Below are positions 1 to 5,923 of a stretch of 6,374 nucleotides of DNA, one piece after another. Under the pieces are notes generated by a model, which was not told the origin of the DNA, did not search any database, and saw only the letters and a program-made list of their open reading frames with translations. Source of the DNA: Prevotellaceae bacterium UBA711. GTDB lineage: Bacteria > Bacteroidota > Bacteroidia > Bacteroidales > Bacteroidaceae. Numbering within the stretch: the stretch's first letter is position 1; each line of letters begins with the position of its first letter. The DNA is taken from assembly GCA_002297545.1 (NCBI GenBank), contig DBLZ01000009.1:1-6374 (forward strand). The letters are read 5' to 3'. The translations under genes were made by a program, and so were the position numbers.

Positions 1-111
1 GGGACACCGGGGCTTCGGGCTGGCGCCCTCAGCACAGAAAGGCAAAGAGAGAGGAGACATAGGGAGAGAGGGAGAGGGAGAGGGAGAAGGAGAAAGAATG
101 AATTCACAGAA
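1..111. other. Left edge, no recognisable gene
   Basis: This is the stretch beyond the stop codon of the leftward nrnA-like gene. At least two rightward reading frames are open from the window edge, but their translations are low complexity (Arg/Glu/Gly-rich) because they cross a purine repeat, so I do not call a gene. Bases 17-28 (GGGC, TGGC, GCCC) could fold into a four-bp stem, too weak to call a terminator. A neighbouring gene cut off by the window edge cannot be excluded. Confidence 0.4.
61..98 (+). repeat. Purine-only hexamer repeat with G-quadruplex motif
   Basis: All 38 bases are A or G. Positions 67-84 are three perfect copies of AGAGGG, followed by two degraded copies (AGAAGG, AGAAAG) to 96. 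Four GGG runs at 62-64, 70-72, 76-78 and 82-84 are separated by loops of 5, 3 and 3 bases, which fits the standard G3N1-7 quadruplex pattern on the plus strand. The tract begins 13 bases beyond the nrnA stop codon and lies on the template strand for that leftward gene. It could slow or end transcription there; that role is inference. Confidence 0.75.
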
Positions 112-1173
112 TTATCTACATAGCATCGGTTCAAATTCCTTGACTGCATGGCGGAAGATCTCTACAGCCTCTTCTATAGTACACTGCATACGGCCACCGG
201 ATGCATTTTTATGACCACCGCCGTTGAAAAAGCGTGCAGACATTTCGTTGCAGGGGAAGTCATCAACACTTCTTAGGGAAAACTTGACAAAGCCCGGATG
301 TTCTGTGTCCTCGCTAATAAGAGCGGACAGTCGCAGGCCCTGCACTTGCAAAGGCATATTTACGATACCCTCTGTATCACCATTCTTGACTCCAAGCATG
401 CGGCGCTCCTTATTGGTAAGTGTCATAACGGCTGTATTCATACCCTGTATAAGCTCCATTTTCACATACAGGAGATAGCCTATGAGGCGCATGCGGGCCG
501 GAGAAGCGGTCCAGAACACGTTGCGATAGATTTTATCCTTATCAATTCCACGAGACAGCAACAGGCTGACACACTCGTAGATGACGCTACGCGTGGAAGC
601 GTATGTAAATGCCCCGGTGTCAGTCATCATGCCTGTGTAAAGGCATGTGGCTTCCTGAGTGGACATATCCCCACCCTCCCCCATTTGACACATGAGATGG
701 CAAATCACCTCACATGTAGCACACATGTCGGGATGAGACAACTGCAAGTTACAAAATCCCTCGGCAGGGTGGAGATGATGATCCACCATCAACATAAACA
801 ATCCTCCGGTCTCACGGCTACAATCAGAACACTCACACAATATGCCCTCCATTTCCAATGCCCGTGAAGGCTCATTCATATCACAGACCCACAGGAGGTC
901 TGCCTGTCGAAGGAAGTCGTCTGCCTTGGCAGTATTTTTGTCGTAACGAATGACCTGATCTGCACATGGCATCCAACGAAGGAAATCCGGGAAACGATTG
1001 GGCACAATCACGCAACATTCTTTTCCCAAGCGCATCATCCATGCCGCAATGGCAAGAGTGCTCCCCATGGCATCCCCATCGGGATTCACATGACAAACAC
1101 AAGCTACCCGGCGGGCCTCATCAATCTTACGTCTCAGGAGCTGCAACTGCTCCTCATCCAATATCCGTTCCAT
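112..1173 (-). CDS. nrnA: DHH/DHHA1 phosphoesterase, NrnA-type oligoribonuclease / pAp phosphatase
   Basis: This is a predicted cytoplasmic metal-dependent phosphoesterase. Family members degrade 2-5-nt RNA fragments to mononucleotides and/or remove the 3' phosphate from pAp. Numbered from the chosen start (353 aa), the DHH domain shows HVNPDGDAMGS at 28-38, CDMN at 97-100 with metal-ligand candidate Asp98, the signature DHH at 131-133, and TGMMTDTGAF at 180-189. The C-terminal DHHA1 domain carries GGGHKNASGG at 318-327, the substrate-binding glycine loop. All expected metal ligands are present, so it looks active. I chose the ATG at 1173 rather than the in-frame ATG at 1215 because the 14 extra residues (MVVISIYFRTFAPI) do not look like the family N-terminus and a promoter box (1182-1189) lies between the two. 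The protein has about 19 cysteines, against two in neighbouring Fmt. It is divergent from fmt. Oligoribonuclease versus pAp activity cannot be told from sequence. Confidence 0.9.
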   Translation of the reverse strand: MERILDEEQLQLLRRKIDEARRVACVCHVNPDGDAMGSTLAIAAWMMRLGKECCVIVPNRFPDFLRWMPCADQVIRYDKNTAKADDFLRQADLLWVCDMNEPSRALEMEGILCECSDCSRETGGLFMLMVDHHLHPAEGFCNLQLSHPDMCATCEVICHLMCQMGEGGDMSTQEATCLYTGMMTDTGAFTYASTRSVIYECVSLLLSRGIDKDKIYRNVFWTASPARMRLIGYLLYVKMELIQGMNTAVMTLTNKERRMLGVKNGDTEGIVNMPLQVQGLRLSALISEDTEHPGFVKFSLRSVDDFPCNEMSARFFNGGGHKNASGGRMQCTIEEAVEIFRHAVKEFEPMLCR

Positions 1174-1181
1174 AATAGGGG

Positions 1182-1189
1182 CAAAAGTA
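1182..1189 (-). promoter_or_regulatory. Candidate -7 box of the nrnA promoter
   Basis: Read on the minus strand this is TACTTTTG, an exact match to the Bacteroidota -7 consensus TAnnTTTG. It ends only eight bases before the chosen ATG at 1173, so transcription would start within a few bases of the start codon and the mRNA would be leaderless or nearly so. I see no TTTG at the expected -33 distance (about 1209-1212 reads GTGG), so the promoter is incomplete by consensus. Confidence 0.5.
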
Positions 1190-1220
1190 CGAAAATAAAT
1201 CGAGATAACCACCATGTTGC

Positions 1221-1251
1221 TTTGTTTTCCAAAGGCTTATTCGTAACTTTG
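1221..1251 (+). promoter_or_regulatory. fmt promoter (TTTG, 19 bp, TAACTTTG)
   Basis: The -33 element TTTG at 1221-1224 is followed by a 19-bp spacer and the -7 element TAACTTTG at 1244-1251. This is a full match to the Bacteroidota sigma-ABfr-type promoter. Transcription should start near 1256-1258 and leave a leader of about 50 nt before the fmt ATG. No Shine-Dalgarno-like sequence precedes that ATG, which is usual in this phylum. Confidence 0.75.
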
Positions 1252-1307
1252 CACCCCACCGTAAGGCTTCAGCCATATATATAGAACACCGACTTGACAT
1301 TGATACT

Positions 1308-2312
1308 ATGGAAAGAAAAGACCTGAAAATAGTCTACATGGGCACGCCAGACTTTGCCGTACCCACCTTGGAAAGGCTTATTGCCGAAGGATATAACGTC
1401 GTGGGCGTGATCACCATGCCAGACAAGGCCATTGGCCGTCACCAAAGCCAATTGCAGGCTTCCCCCGTCAAGGAATGCGCCCAAAAGCACGGCATCCGCG
1501 TGTTGCAACCCGAACGTCTGAAGGACGAAACATTCCTGACCGAGTTGCGCAGTCTGAATGCCGACCTGCAAATCGTAGTGGCATTCCGCATGCTTCCCGA
1601 AGTCGTGTGGGCCATGCCGCGCATGGGAACATTCAACCTGCATGCTGCCCTGTTGCCGCAATACCGTGGTGCCGCCCCCATCAACTGGGCCATCATCAAC
1701 GGAGACAGCGAAACCGGCATAACGACATTCTTCCTTGACCATCAAATAGATACAGGCCAAATAATTCAGCAAGAGCGTGTACCCATCGGTGCAGATGACA
1801 ACGTGGAGGACGTACACGACCGGCTGATGACATTAGGAGCCGAACTGGTAACAAAGACAGTACAAGACATCATCGACGGCAAGGTCACTCCCATCCCGCA
1901 AGAACAGATCCACACCGACGCCCCACTGCGTCCGGCACCCAAGATTTTCCGCGAGACGTGTCAGATACAATGGAGCAGACACACCATGGACACGGCCCAC
2001 AACTTTGTGCGCGGACTCAGTCCATATCCCGGAGCCTGGACCACCCTATTATCCCCGGACGGAAAGGAAACAGTGGTAAAGATTTATCGTACAAGAAAGG
2101 AGCCGCTACCCAACAGCACAAATCAGCCGGACACAGCCTCCCCCACCCTATTGACCGGCATCAATGAGAATGCCTCGCTGGCAATAGCCCTTCCCGGAGG
2201 CTTGCTACACATCCTGGAATTGCAGATGGCAGGCAAGAAGCGCATGAGTGCCGCGGACTTCCTGCGTGGCACTTCGCTGGAGGGATGGCGTCTGGCCGTT
2301 ACCACTGAATGA
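1308..2312 (+). CDS. fmt: Methionyl-tRNA formyltransferase
   Basis: This cytoplasmic enzyme transfers a formyl group from 10-formyltetrahydrofolate to Met on initiator tRNA, for translation initiation. The 334-aa protein starts MERKDLKIVYMGTPDFAVPT, the typical Rossmann-like N-terminus. The loop containing GRHQSQL and SPVK lies at 43-55. The catalytic core FNLHAALLPQYRGAAPINWA at 109-128 supplies the Asn110/His112 pair, and IDTG at 147-150 supplies the catalytic Asp148 (E. coli N106, H108 and D144 by family knowledge). The C-terminal tRNA-binding domain shows FVRGLSPYPGAW at 233-244 and GKKRMSAADFLRG at 309-321. It is slightly longer than E. coli Fmt (about 315 aa), partly from a polar insert at about 264-282. 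It has its own promoter and ends at a shared terminator. In many Bacteroidales, as I recall, fmt lies near rpe, comEC and a DHH gene on one strand; here rpe and comEC are absent and the DHH gene is divergent. Confidence 0.98.
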   Translation: MERKDLKIVYMGTPDFAVPTLERLIAEGYNVVGVITMPDKAIGRHQSQLQASPVKECAQKHGIRVLQPERLKDETFLTELRSLNADLQIVVAFRMLPEVVWAMPRMGTFNLHAALLPQYRGAAPINWAIINGDSETGITTFFLDHQIDTGQIIQQERVPIGADDNVEDVHDRLMTLGAELVTKTVQDIIDGKVTPIPQEQIHTDAPLRPAPKIFRETCQIQWSRHTMDTAHNFVRGLSPYPGAWTTLLSPDGKETVVKIYRTRKEPLPNSTNQPDTASPTLLTGINENASLAIALPGGLLHILELQMAGKKRMSAADFLRGTSLEGWRLAVTTE

Positions 2313-2380
2313 CATAGTAGAGAGAGAGTTTGTTTGTGTGTGACCTTTGCCCTCGCACCGAATCCTGCCCCTCAAACACA

Positions 2381-2421
2381 CAAGAGCCAAGGAACGAAAC
2401 AAAGGACGTCCTTGGCTCTTG
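2381..2421. terminator. Bidirectional terminator between convergent genes
   Basis: CAAGAGCCAAGGA (2381-2393) pairs perfectly with TCCTTGGCTCTTG (2409-2421) over 13 bp around a 15-base loop. On the plus strand the stem is followed by CATTTTATC, a short U tract for fmt transcripts. On the minus strand it is followed by TGTGTTTGAG, a weaker T-rich stretch, 27 bases beyond the stop codon of the leftward DUF5723 gene. The position between convergent genes and the perfect stem support termination from both sides. Confidence 0.85.
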
Positions 2422-2448
2422 CATTTTATCCTGGGCAACAAGCTGATG

Positions 2449-3870
2449 TTACTTCACATGCACATTGCCGAATGGTATGTTGATACCCATTGTCAGGCCG
2501 GTGTGACTGCTCAGAGGCATGCCCTGCTTGGAGAACTTGCCCATCATATGGTCCATGCCCAAGAAGAGGTTGAAGCCCTTTGGATGTATATTGGCCACCC
2601 AACCGAAGCTGGTGCCCATGGTACCGAAGCCCACGTTGATGCTGGCCTCGAACCACTTTACGGGAGAAACGGTAGCACTGAAACGCTCCTCGTTCCACGA
2701 ATACCCACCTTGGATGCGTGTGGTACTGAGGAAGCCGGCACTCAGTTTCTTATAGAAAGGCATCTGATACTCCACACCTATGTTCAGCGTAGCGCCCAAC
2801 ATGCTGGTAGACTTCCTGACACCACCGTCCTGCAGGGCCATCAAGGCAGAGAAGCGGTCGGCATAGCCATCGGTCTGTTCGCCGGCAGGCGTACCCGTGC
2901 CGTTGTTTACCTGGAAGTCGTTGAGACCTGTGAACTCTATCTCCTTGCCCAGGTTTTGAGCAACATGCGTCTCGTTCCAGGATATGAAGCCCAGGTCCAG
3001 CAATGATGCACTCACCGTCATGCCCTCAAGCCAGCCCTGTTCTCCGAGGTCCCACTCGGCACCCAGGTCAAAACCCAAGCCCCAGCCATTGAGACCGGCG
3101 CCATCCACATCCACATTGTCGAAGTTAATCTGCTCGTAAGGCGTCCCATCGTTGAACTCCTTCCGGTCCATTTCGCCCCACGTGAATCCCTTGATGCTGA
3201 CCTCGGCCTGAGCATCGGCCGTAAGGATCCACTTGTCGGGGGCTGCCAGCTTAAGGGCCGCATTCTCCATGTTGACCTTAACGTGGCCTCCACCCAGGAG
3301 TACCTTCAGCTTGCCGCCCACGCGCCACGCATCGTTTACCTGACGGCTGTGACCAAAGCCTATTTCTGCCCATGCAGAAGCATCCATTCTGAGCCCGCTG
3401 AGATCATAGTCCTTATTTGTCAGCGACTTTGCAGCCTCGAAAAGCTCATACGGCGCGCTGAACCCCAAGTTGGATCGCATGCTTACATTGAACGTATTGA
3501 AACCGCCCCAAGCATGGAAACCGAAGCCCAGTATGTCCATGTTCATGTCCATGCGCGTGTGATTGGTGGAAGAGAAGCCGGATAAAGCCTCGGCCACCGA
3601 TATGTCTGGATGCAGGAATGTGGTCAGCCGGCCTTCGTTGTTGAACTTGAGCACATCCGTTGCAGCAAGGTTGCCGGACATACCCATGTTGATGTTGCCC
3701 AACACAGGGATGGACACATAGCCCTTGCGGTCATAGTCCTTGGCAGGATTCATACGATGACCGTAGGTGTAGCCATCCAGAAAGTAGGCACTGTTGAGGT
3801 TCTGAGCCGATGCCATGCCACAGCCTACCACTGCCATCGCACCCATGAAGTATCTGAGATTTGTCTTCAT
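2449..3870 (-). CDS. DUF5723 family protein, predicted outer-membrane beta-barrel
   Basis: This is a secreted 473-aa protein of unknown function. The N-terminus has a basic start, a hydrophobic core and ASA|Q at 21-23, a good signal peptidase I site. A lipobox-like VVGC at 14-17 leaves a less likely lipoprotein alternative. The mature start, NLNSAYFLDGYTYGHRMNPA (24-43), followed by YVSIPVLGNINMGMSGN (51-67), is how I recognise the Bacteroidota DUF5723 family. The rest is rich in Gly and aromatics, with alternating hydrophobic stretches such as GWGLGFDLGAEWDLG (262-276), TLNIGVEYQM (361-370) and LTMGINIPFG (459-468), as expected of transmembrane beta-strands. The barrel assignment is inference. 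The chain ends HVK, without the usual terminal aromatic residue. It lies 55 bp behind the lipoprotein gene with no promoter box visible between, so the two are probably one transcript. Its substrate or partner is unknown. Confidence 0.87.
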   Translation of the reverse strand: MKTNLRYFMGAMAVVGCGMASAQNLNSAYFLDGYTYGHRMNPAKDYDRKGYVSIPVLGNINMGMSGNLAATDVLKFNNEGRLTTFLHPDISVAEALSGFSSTNHTRMDMNMDILGFGFHAWGGFNTFNVSMRSNLGFSAPYELFEAAKSLTNKDYDLSGLRMDASAWAEIGFGHSRQVNDAWRVGGKLKVLLGGGHVKVNMENAALKLAAPDKWILTADAQAEVSIKGFTWGEMDRKEFNDGTPYEQINFDNVDVDGAGLNGWGLGFDLGAEWDLGEQGWLEGMTVSASLLDLGFISWNETHVAQNLGKEIEFTGLNDFQVNNGTGTPAGEQTDGYADRFSALMALQDGGVRKSTSMLGATLNIGVEYQMPFYKKLSAGFLSTTRIQGGYSWNEERFSATVSPVKWFEASINVGFGTMGTSFGWVANIHPKGFNLFLGMDHMMGKFSKQGMPLSSHTGLTMGINIPFGNVHVK

Positions 3871-3925
3871 CGTCTTGTATCTTAATATAGTAAGTTATGT
3901 GTTCTTTGATGTTATTCCACAAGCA

Positions 3926-5839
3926 TTAGTTGGCATCGTAGCTGACGCCGCCCTTAAGAGTAATCCTGATATTCGTCAACTTTACATACGCATTCTCCAT
4001 CAACTTGCCATCCCCCTCGGCCACGGCACGATAGACAAACTTGTCCATGCTCTCCAGCAGCTCACGCATGGTGTGGCCCTCCGTAGGCTTGATGGTCAGC
4101 CTGATGTCCTGAGAAGAGAACTCCTCTGTGCCCTTGTGTGCATTGATGATGACATCGTCCACGGTGACGATATTGTCATCACCCACCAGGCTTTTACCAT
4201 TGATGTCCTGTGCATCCACACTGAGGGCGAGGCTCATGGGGAAGTTGGTCTCCACCACTGCGGCTATCTCAATGGCCTTGGTACTCATCTTGTTCACATC
4301 CTCCAAGTCACCGGACAGGCCTTCCTCCACGCCACGATAAACCAGTCGGGTTCCCTCGCCCAGCTCCAGCGGAGTATATACCATGTAATCAAATGTTATA
4401 TGGTAGATGTCCGTATTGCCTTCCTGCGGCAAAGATATGGGAGCACCGGCCTTGGCATCCATGATGAGATCGCTCACCTGCACATCCACCGTCTTGGGCA
4501 ACTTGGCCAGCAGGCTGCCAAGGTCGTCTATGCGTACGTTCTGCACCGGTTTGCCCTGATACAGCTCATCCTCTGGCATGAGCAGACCGTCGAAATGCTC
4601 GGCCACACACAACACGCACTCGCTGTTGGCAGGCAACACTATCTCATCGCTCCGGCGCTGCACTGGCTTGGTACCATCGTCATACAGACTGGTGAGTATG
4701 ACGTTTGTCCTGGCCTCCACGGGCATTTCGTTCTTTACAGCCACATAGAACACCGGAGTCTTCAGAATCAGGTTCACCTCCGGCTCGTTGAGGAAGTCGG
4801 GCAGGTCACTCATGTCTATCGGAGCTATCTTGTCCACATTGGTCTTTACCGTACCGACGAAGCTCGTAGCACCTATGCTGTTGTTAAATTCAGCAGAACC
4901 TTTGAGTTGCATGCGTGAGGGGCATATAGCATCGTAGTTGCCTCCATTGGCGTTGAGTGTGTTCTTCTGGCTCTGCGTGAGTTTGTCGGTGTTGAACTCG
5001 CCGGACTCGATGCGGAATGTGCCGCCCAGTACGAACCTACCATTCACCGCAACCTCGTGTCGGGCATAGTGGAACGTCAGGTCCACGCCGCGTCCCATCA
5101 CGGCCTTTTCAAGCGTCAGGATTATATGCACGTCGTTTCTTGCACCCAGCACGGCGGCCTGGGCATTGTTGGCAAAGCGGACTATGGCATTCGCGTTGTC
5201 GATGCTGCGCACCGGTGCCGTTGCCGTCTTTCCATCGGGAGTCCTATACCGGAGCACGGCCTCCTTGACAAACATACCCTTGGGTATGGCCAGACTGATG
5301 TCGTCGAGGTGCACACGGTCTATGAAGGCATACTGGCCGCCAAAGGCAAGCGCCAACTTCATATCTATCTTGGTATTGTCCACAAAGTTCAGTTCCTGCA
5401 GCGACACGATGTCCTTGGGCACACCACCGAGGGGATCGTTGAAGATCATGCAGTATGCGTCGTTATCGTTGGGAATAGTGTATCTGTAGGTACGGCCAGA
5501 GACCGATGTGCCCTGGTCCTTTGCCACAGGAGCCTCGAATTCGGTCAGTTCGGGCTTGGTGATGGTCACCGAACTGATGTCGATGTCGGGAACATGTGCG
5601 TTGCCATCATCCACAAGATAGAACTCTCCGTTCACCACCTTCACTACGCCATCCTCCGTCTCCTCCAGGAAGCTTTTCAGAAGGATGTCACCGGTGCTGC
5701 TCTGAGGCAACGTCAGGTCACCGGATGTGCTTACGGTCATGTCCACATCGTCCAAGTCATACCTGTCGTCCACACAGGAGGCAAGCGTACACGCTGTCAA
5801 GGCAACAAGGCCAAGCTTGAAATACTGATTTGTCATCAT
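3926..5839 (-). CDS. Large uncharacterised lipoprotein, partner of the DUF5723 gene
   Basis: I do not know a function for this 637-aa protein. The N-terminus is a lipoprotein signal (hydrophobic LGLVALTACTLA, lipobox LASC, Cys22), so the mature protein should be lipid-anchored. After the cysteine comes VDDRYDLDDVDMTV. Acidic residues there resemble the lipoprotein export signal that sends Bacteroidota lipoproteins to the cell surface, although this copy is not an exact published consensus. The next part, DLTLPQSSTGDILL (41-54) and NGEFYLVDDGN (70-80), matches my recollection of lipoproteins encoded next to DUF5723 genes. The rest looks beta-rich, with no transmembrane helix or recognised catalytic motif. 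Two segments (362-390 and 521-549) may be repeats. A CxxC occurs at 408-411. Two ATGs stand in tandem at the start, and either could initiate. It is the first gene of a minus-strand pair with a candidate promoter at 5916-5923. Long plus-strand frames opposite it are shadows. Confidence 0.88.
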   Translation of the reverse strand: MMTNQYFKLGLVALTACTLASCVDDRYDLDDVDMTVSTSGDLTLPQSSTGDILLKSFLEETEDGVVKVVNGEFYLVDDGNAHVPDIDISSVTITKPELTEFEAPVAKDQGTSVSGRTYRYTIPNDNDAYCMIFNDPLGGVPKDIVSLQELNFVDNTKIDMKLALAFGGQYAFIDRVHLDDISLAIPKGMFVKEAVLRYRTPDGKTATAPVRSIDNANAIVRFANNAQAAVLGARNDVHIILTLEKAVMGRGVDLTFHYARHEVAVNGRFVLGGTFRIESGEFNTDKLTQSQKNTLNANGGNYDAICPSRMQLKGSAEFNNSIGATSFVGTVKTNVDKIAPIDMSDLPDFLNEPEVNLILKTPVFYVAVKNEMPVEARTNVILTSLYDDGTKPVQRRSDEIVLPANSECVLCVAEHFDGLLMPEDELYQGKPVQNVRIDDLGSLLAKLPKTVDVQVSDLIMDAKAGAPISLPQEGNTDIYHITFDYMVYTPLELGEGTRLVYRGVEEGLSGDLEDVNKMSTKAIEIAAVVETNFPMSLALSVDAQDINGKSLVGDDNIVTVDDVIINAHKGTEEFSSQDIRLTIKPTEGHTMRELLESMDKFVYRAVAEGDGKLMENAYVKLTNIRITLKGGVSYDAN

Positions 5840-5843
5840 TTGT

Positions 5844-5855
5844 ATTAACGTTAAT
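5844..5855. promoter_or_regulatory. 12-bp AT-rich palindrome at the lipoprotein gene start
   Basis: ATTAACGTTAAT is a perfect palindrome whose near edge is four bases upstream of the first ATG of the lipoprotein gene. It lies in the leader, not the promoter core. It could be a regulator site overlapping the initiation region, or simply the AT-rich unstructured sequence common at Bacteroidota start codons. A 12-bp palindrome in AT-rich DNA is only mildly unexpected. Confidence 0.3.
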
Positions 5856-5915
5856 TAAAATTGTTCATTGCACATGGGTGCCTGCCACTATCAAGAGACG
5901 CACCTAACGATGCCA

Positions 5916-5923
5916 CAAAGATA
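5916..5923 (-). promoter_or_regulatory. Candidate -7 box for the lipoprotein-DUF5723 pair
   Basis: Read on the minus strand this is TATCTTTG, an exact TAnnTTTG match. Transcription would start near 5910 and give a leader of about 70 nt. The expected -33 position (about 5943-5946) reads AGTA, not TTTG; the nearest TTTG (5935-5938) is only 11 bp away, too close. The leader contains a possible small hairpin (5877-5881 with 5900-5904). Confidence 0.5.

Noticed and set aside
298..867. 189-codon open frame on the plus strand
   Set aside because: It is antisense to the nrnA-like gene, whose catalytic motifs are all intact on the minus strand.
1269..1817. 182-codon open frame on the minus strand
   Set aside because: It is antisense to fmt, which has every expected motif.
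2334..2383. Inverted repeat TTGTGTGT / ACACACAA that could compete with the terminator stem
   Set aside because: It is a simple GT/AC repeat of only 8 bp overlapping the 13-bp stem by three bases; too weak to propose as an antiterminator.
2347..3006. 219-codon open frame on the plus strand
   Set aside because: It is antisense to the DUF5723 gene and begins upstream of the terminator stem; a shadow frame.
3815..4918. 367-codon open frame on the plus strand
   Set aside because: It lies antisense to the lipoprotein gene. Its translation is rich in His, Ile and Val with no family pattern, while the minus-strand frame has a signal peptide, a lipobox and matching operon context.
5057..5848. 263-codon open frame on the plus strand
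   Set aside because: It is antisense to the same lipoprotein gene and runs past its start. The protein is not recognisable and no promoter precedes it.
5877..5904. Small hairpin (GGTGC / GCACC) in the lipoprotein leader as a possible riboswitch
   Set aside because: A single 5-bp stem with an 18-base loop resembles no known riboswitch and is expected by chance.
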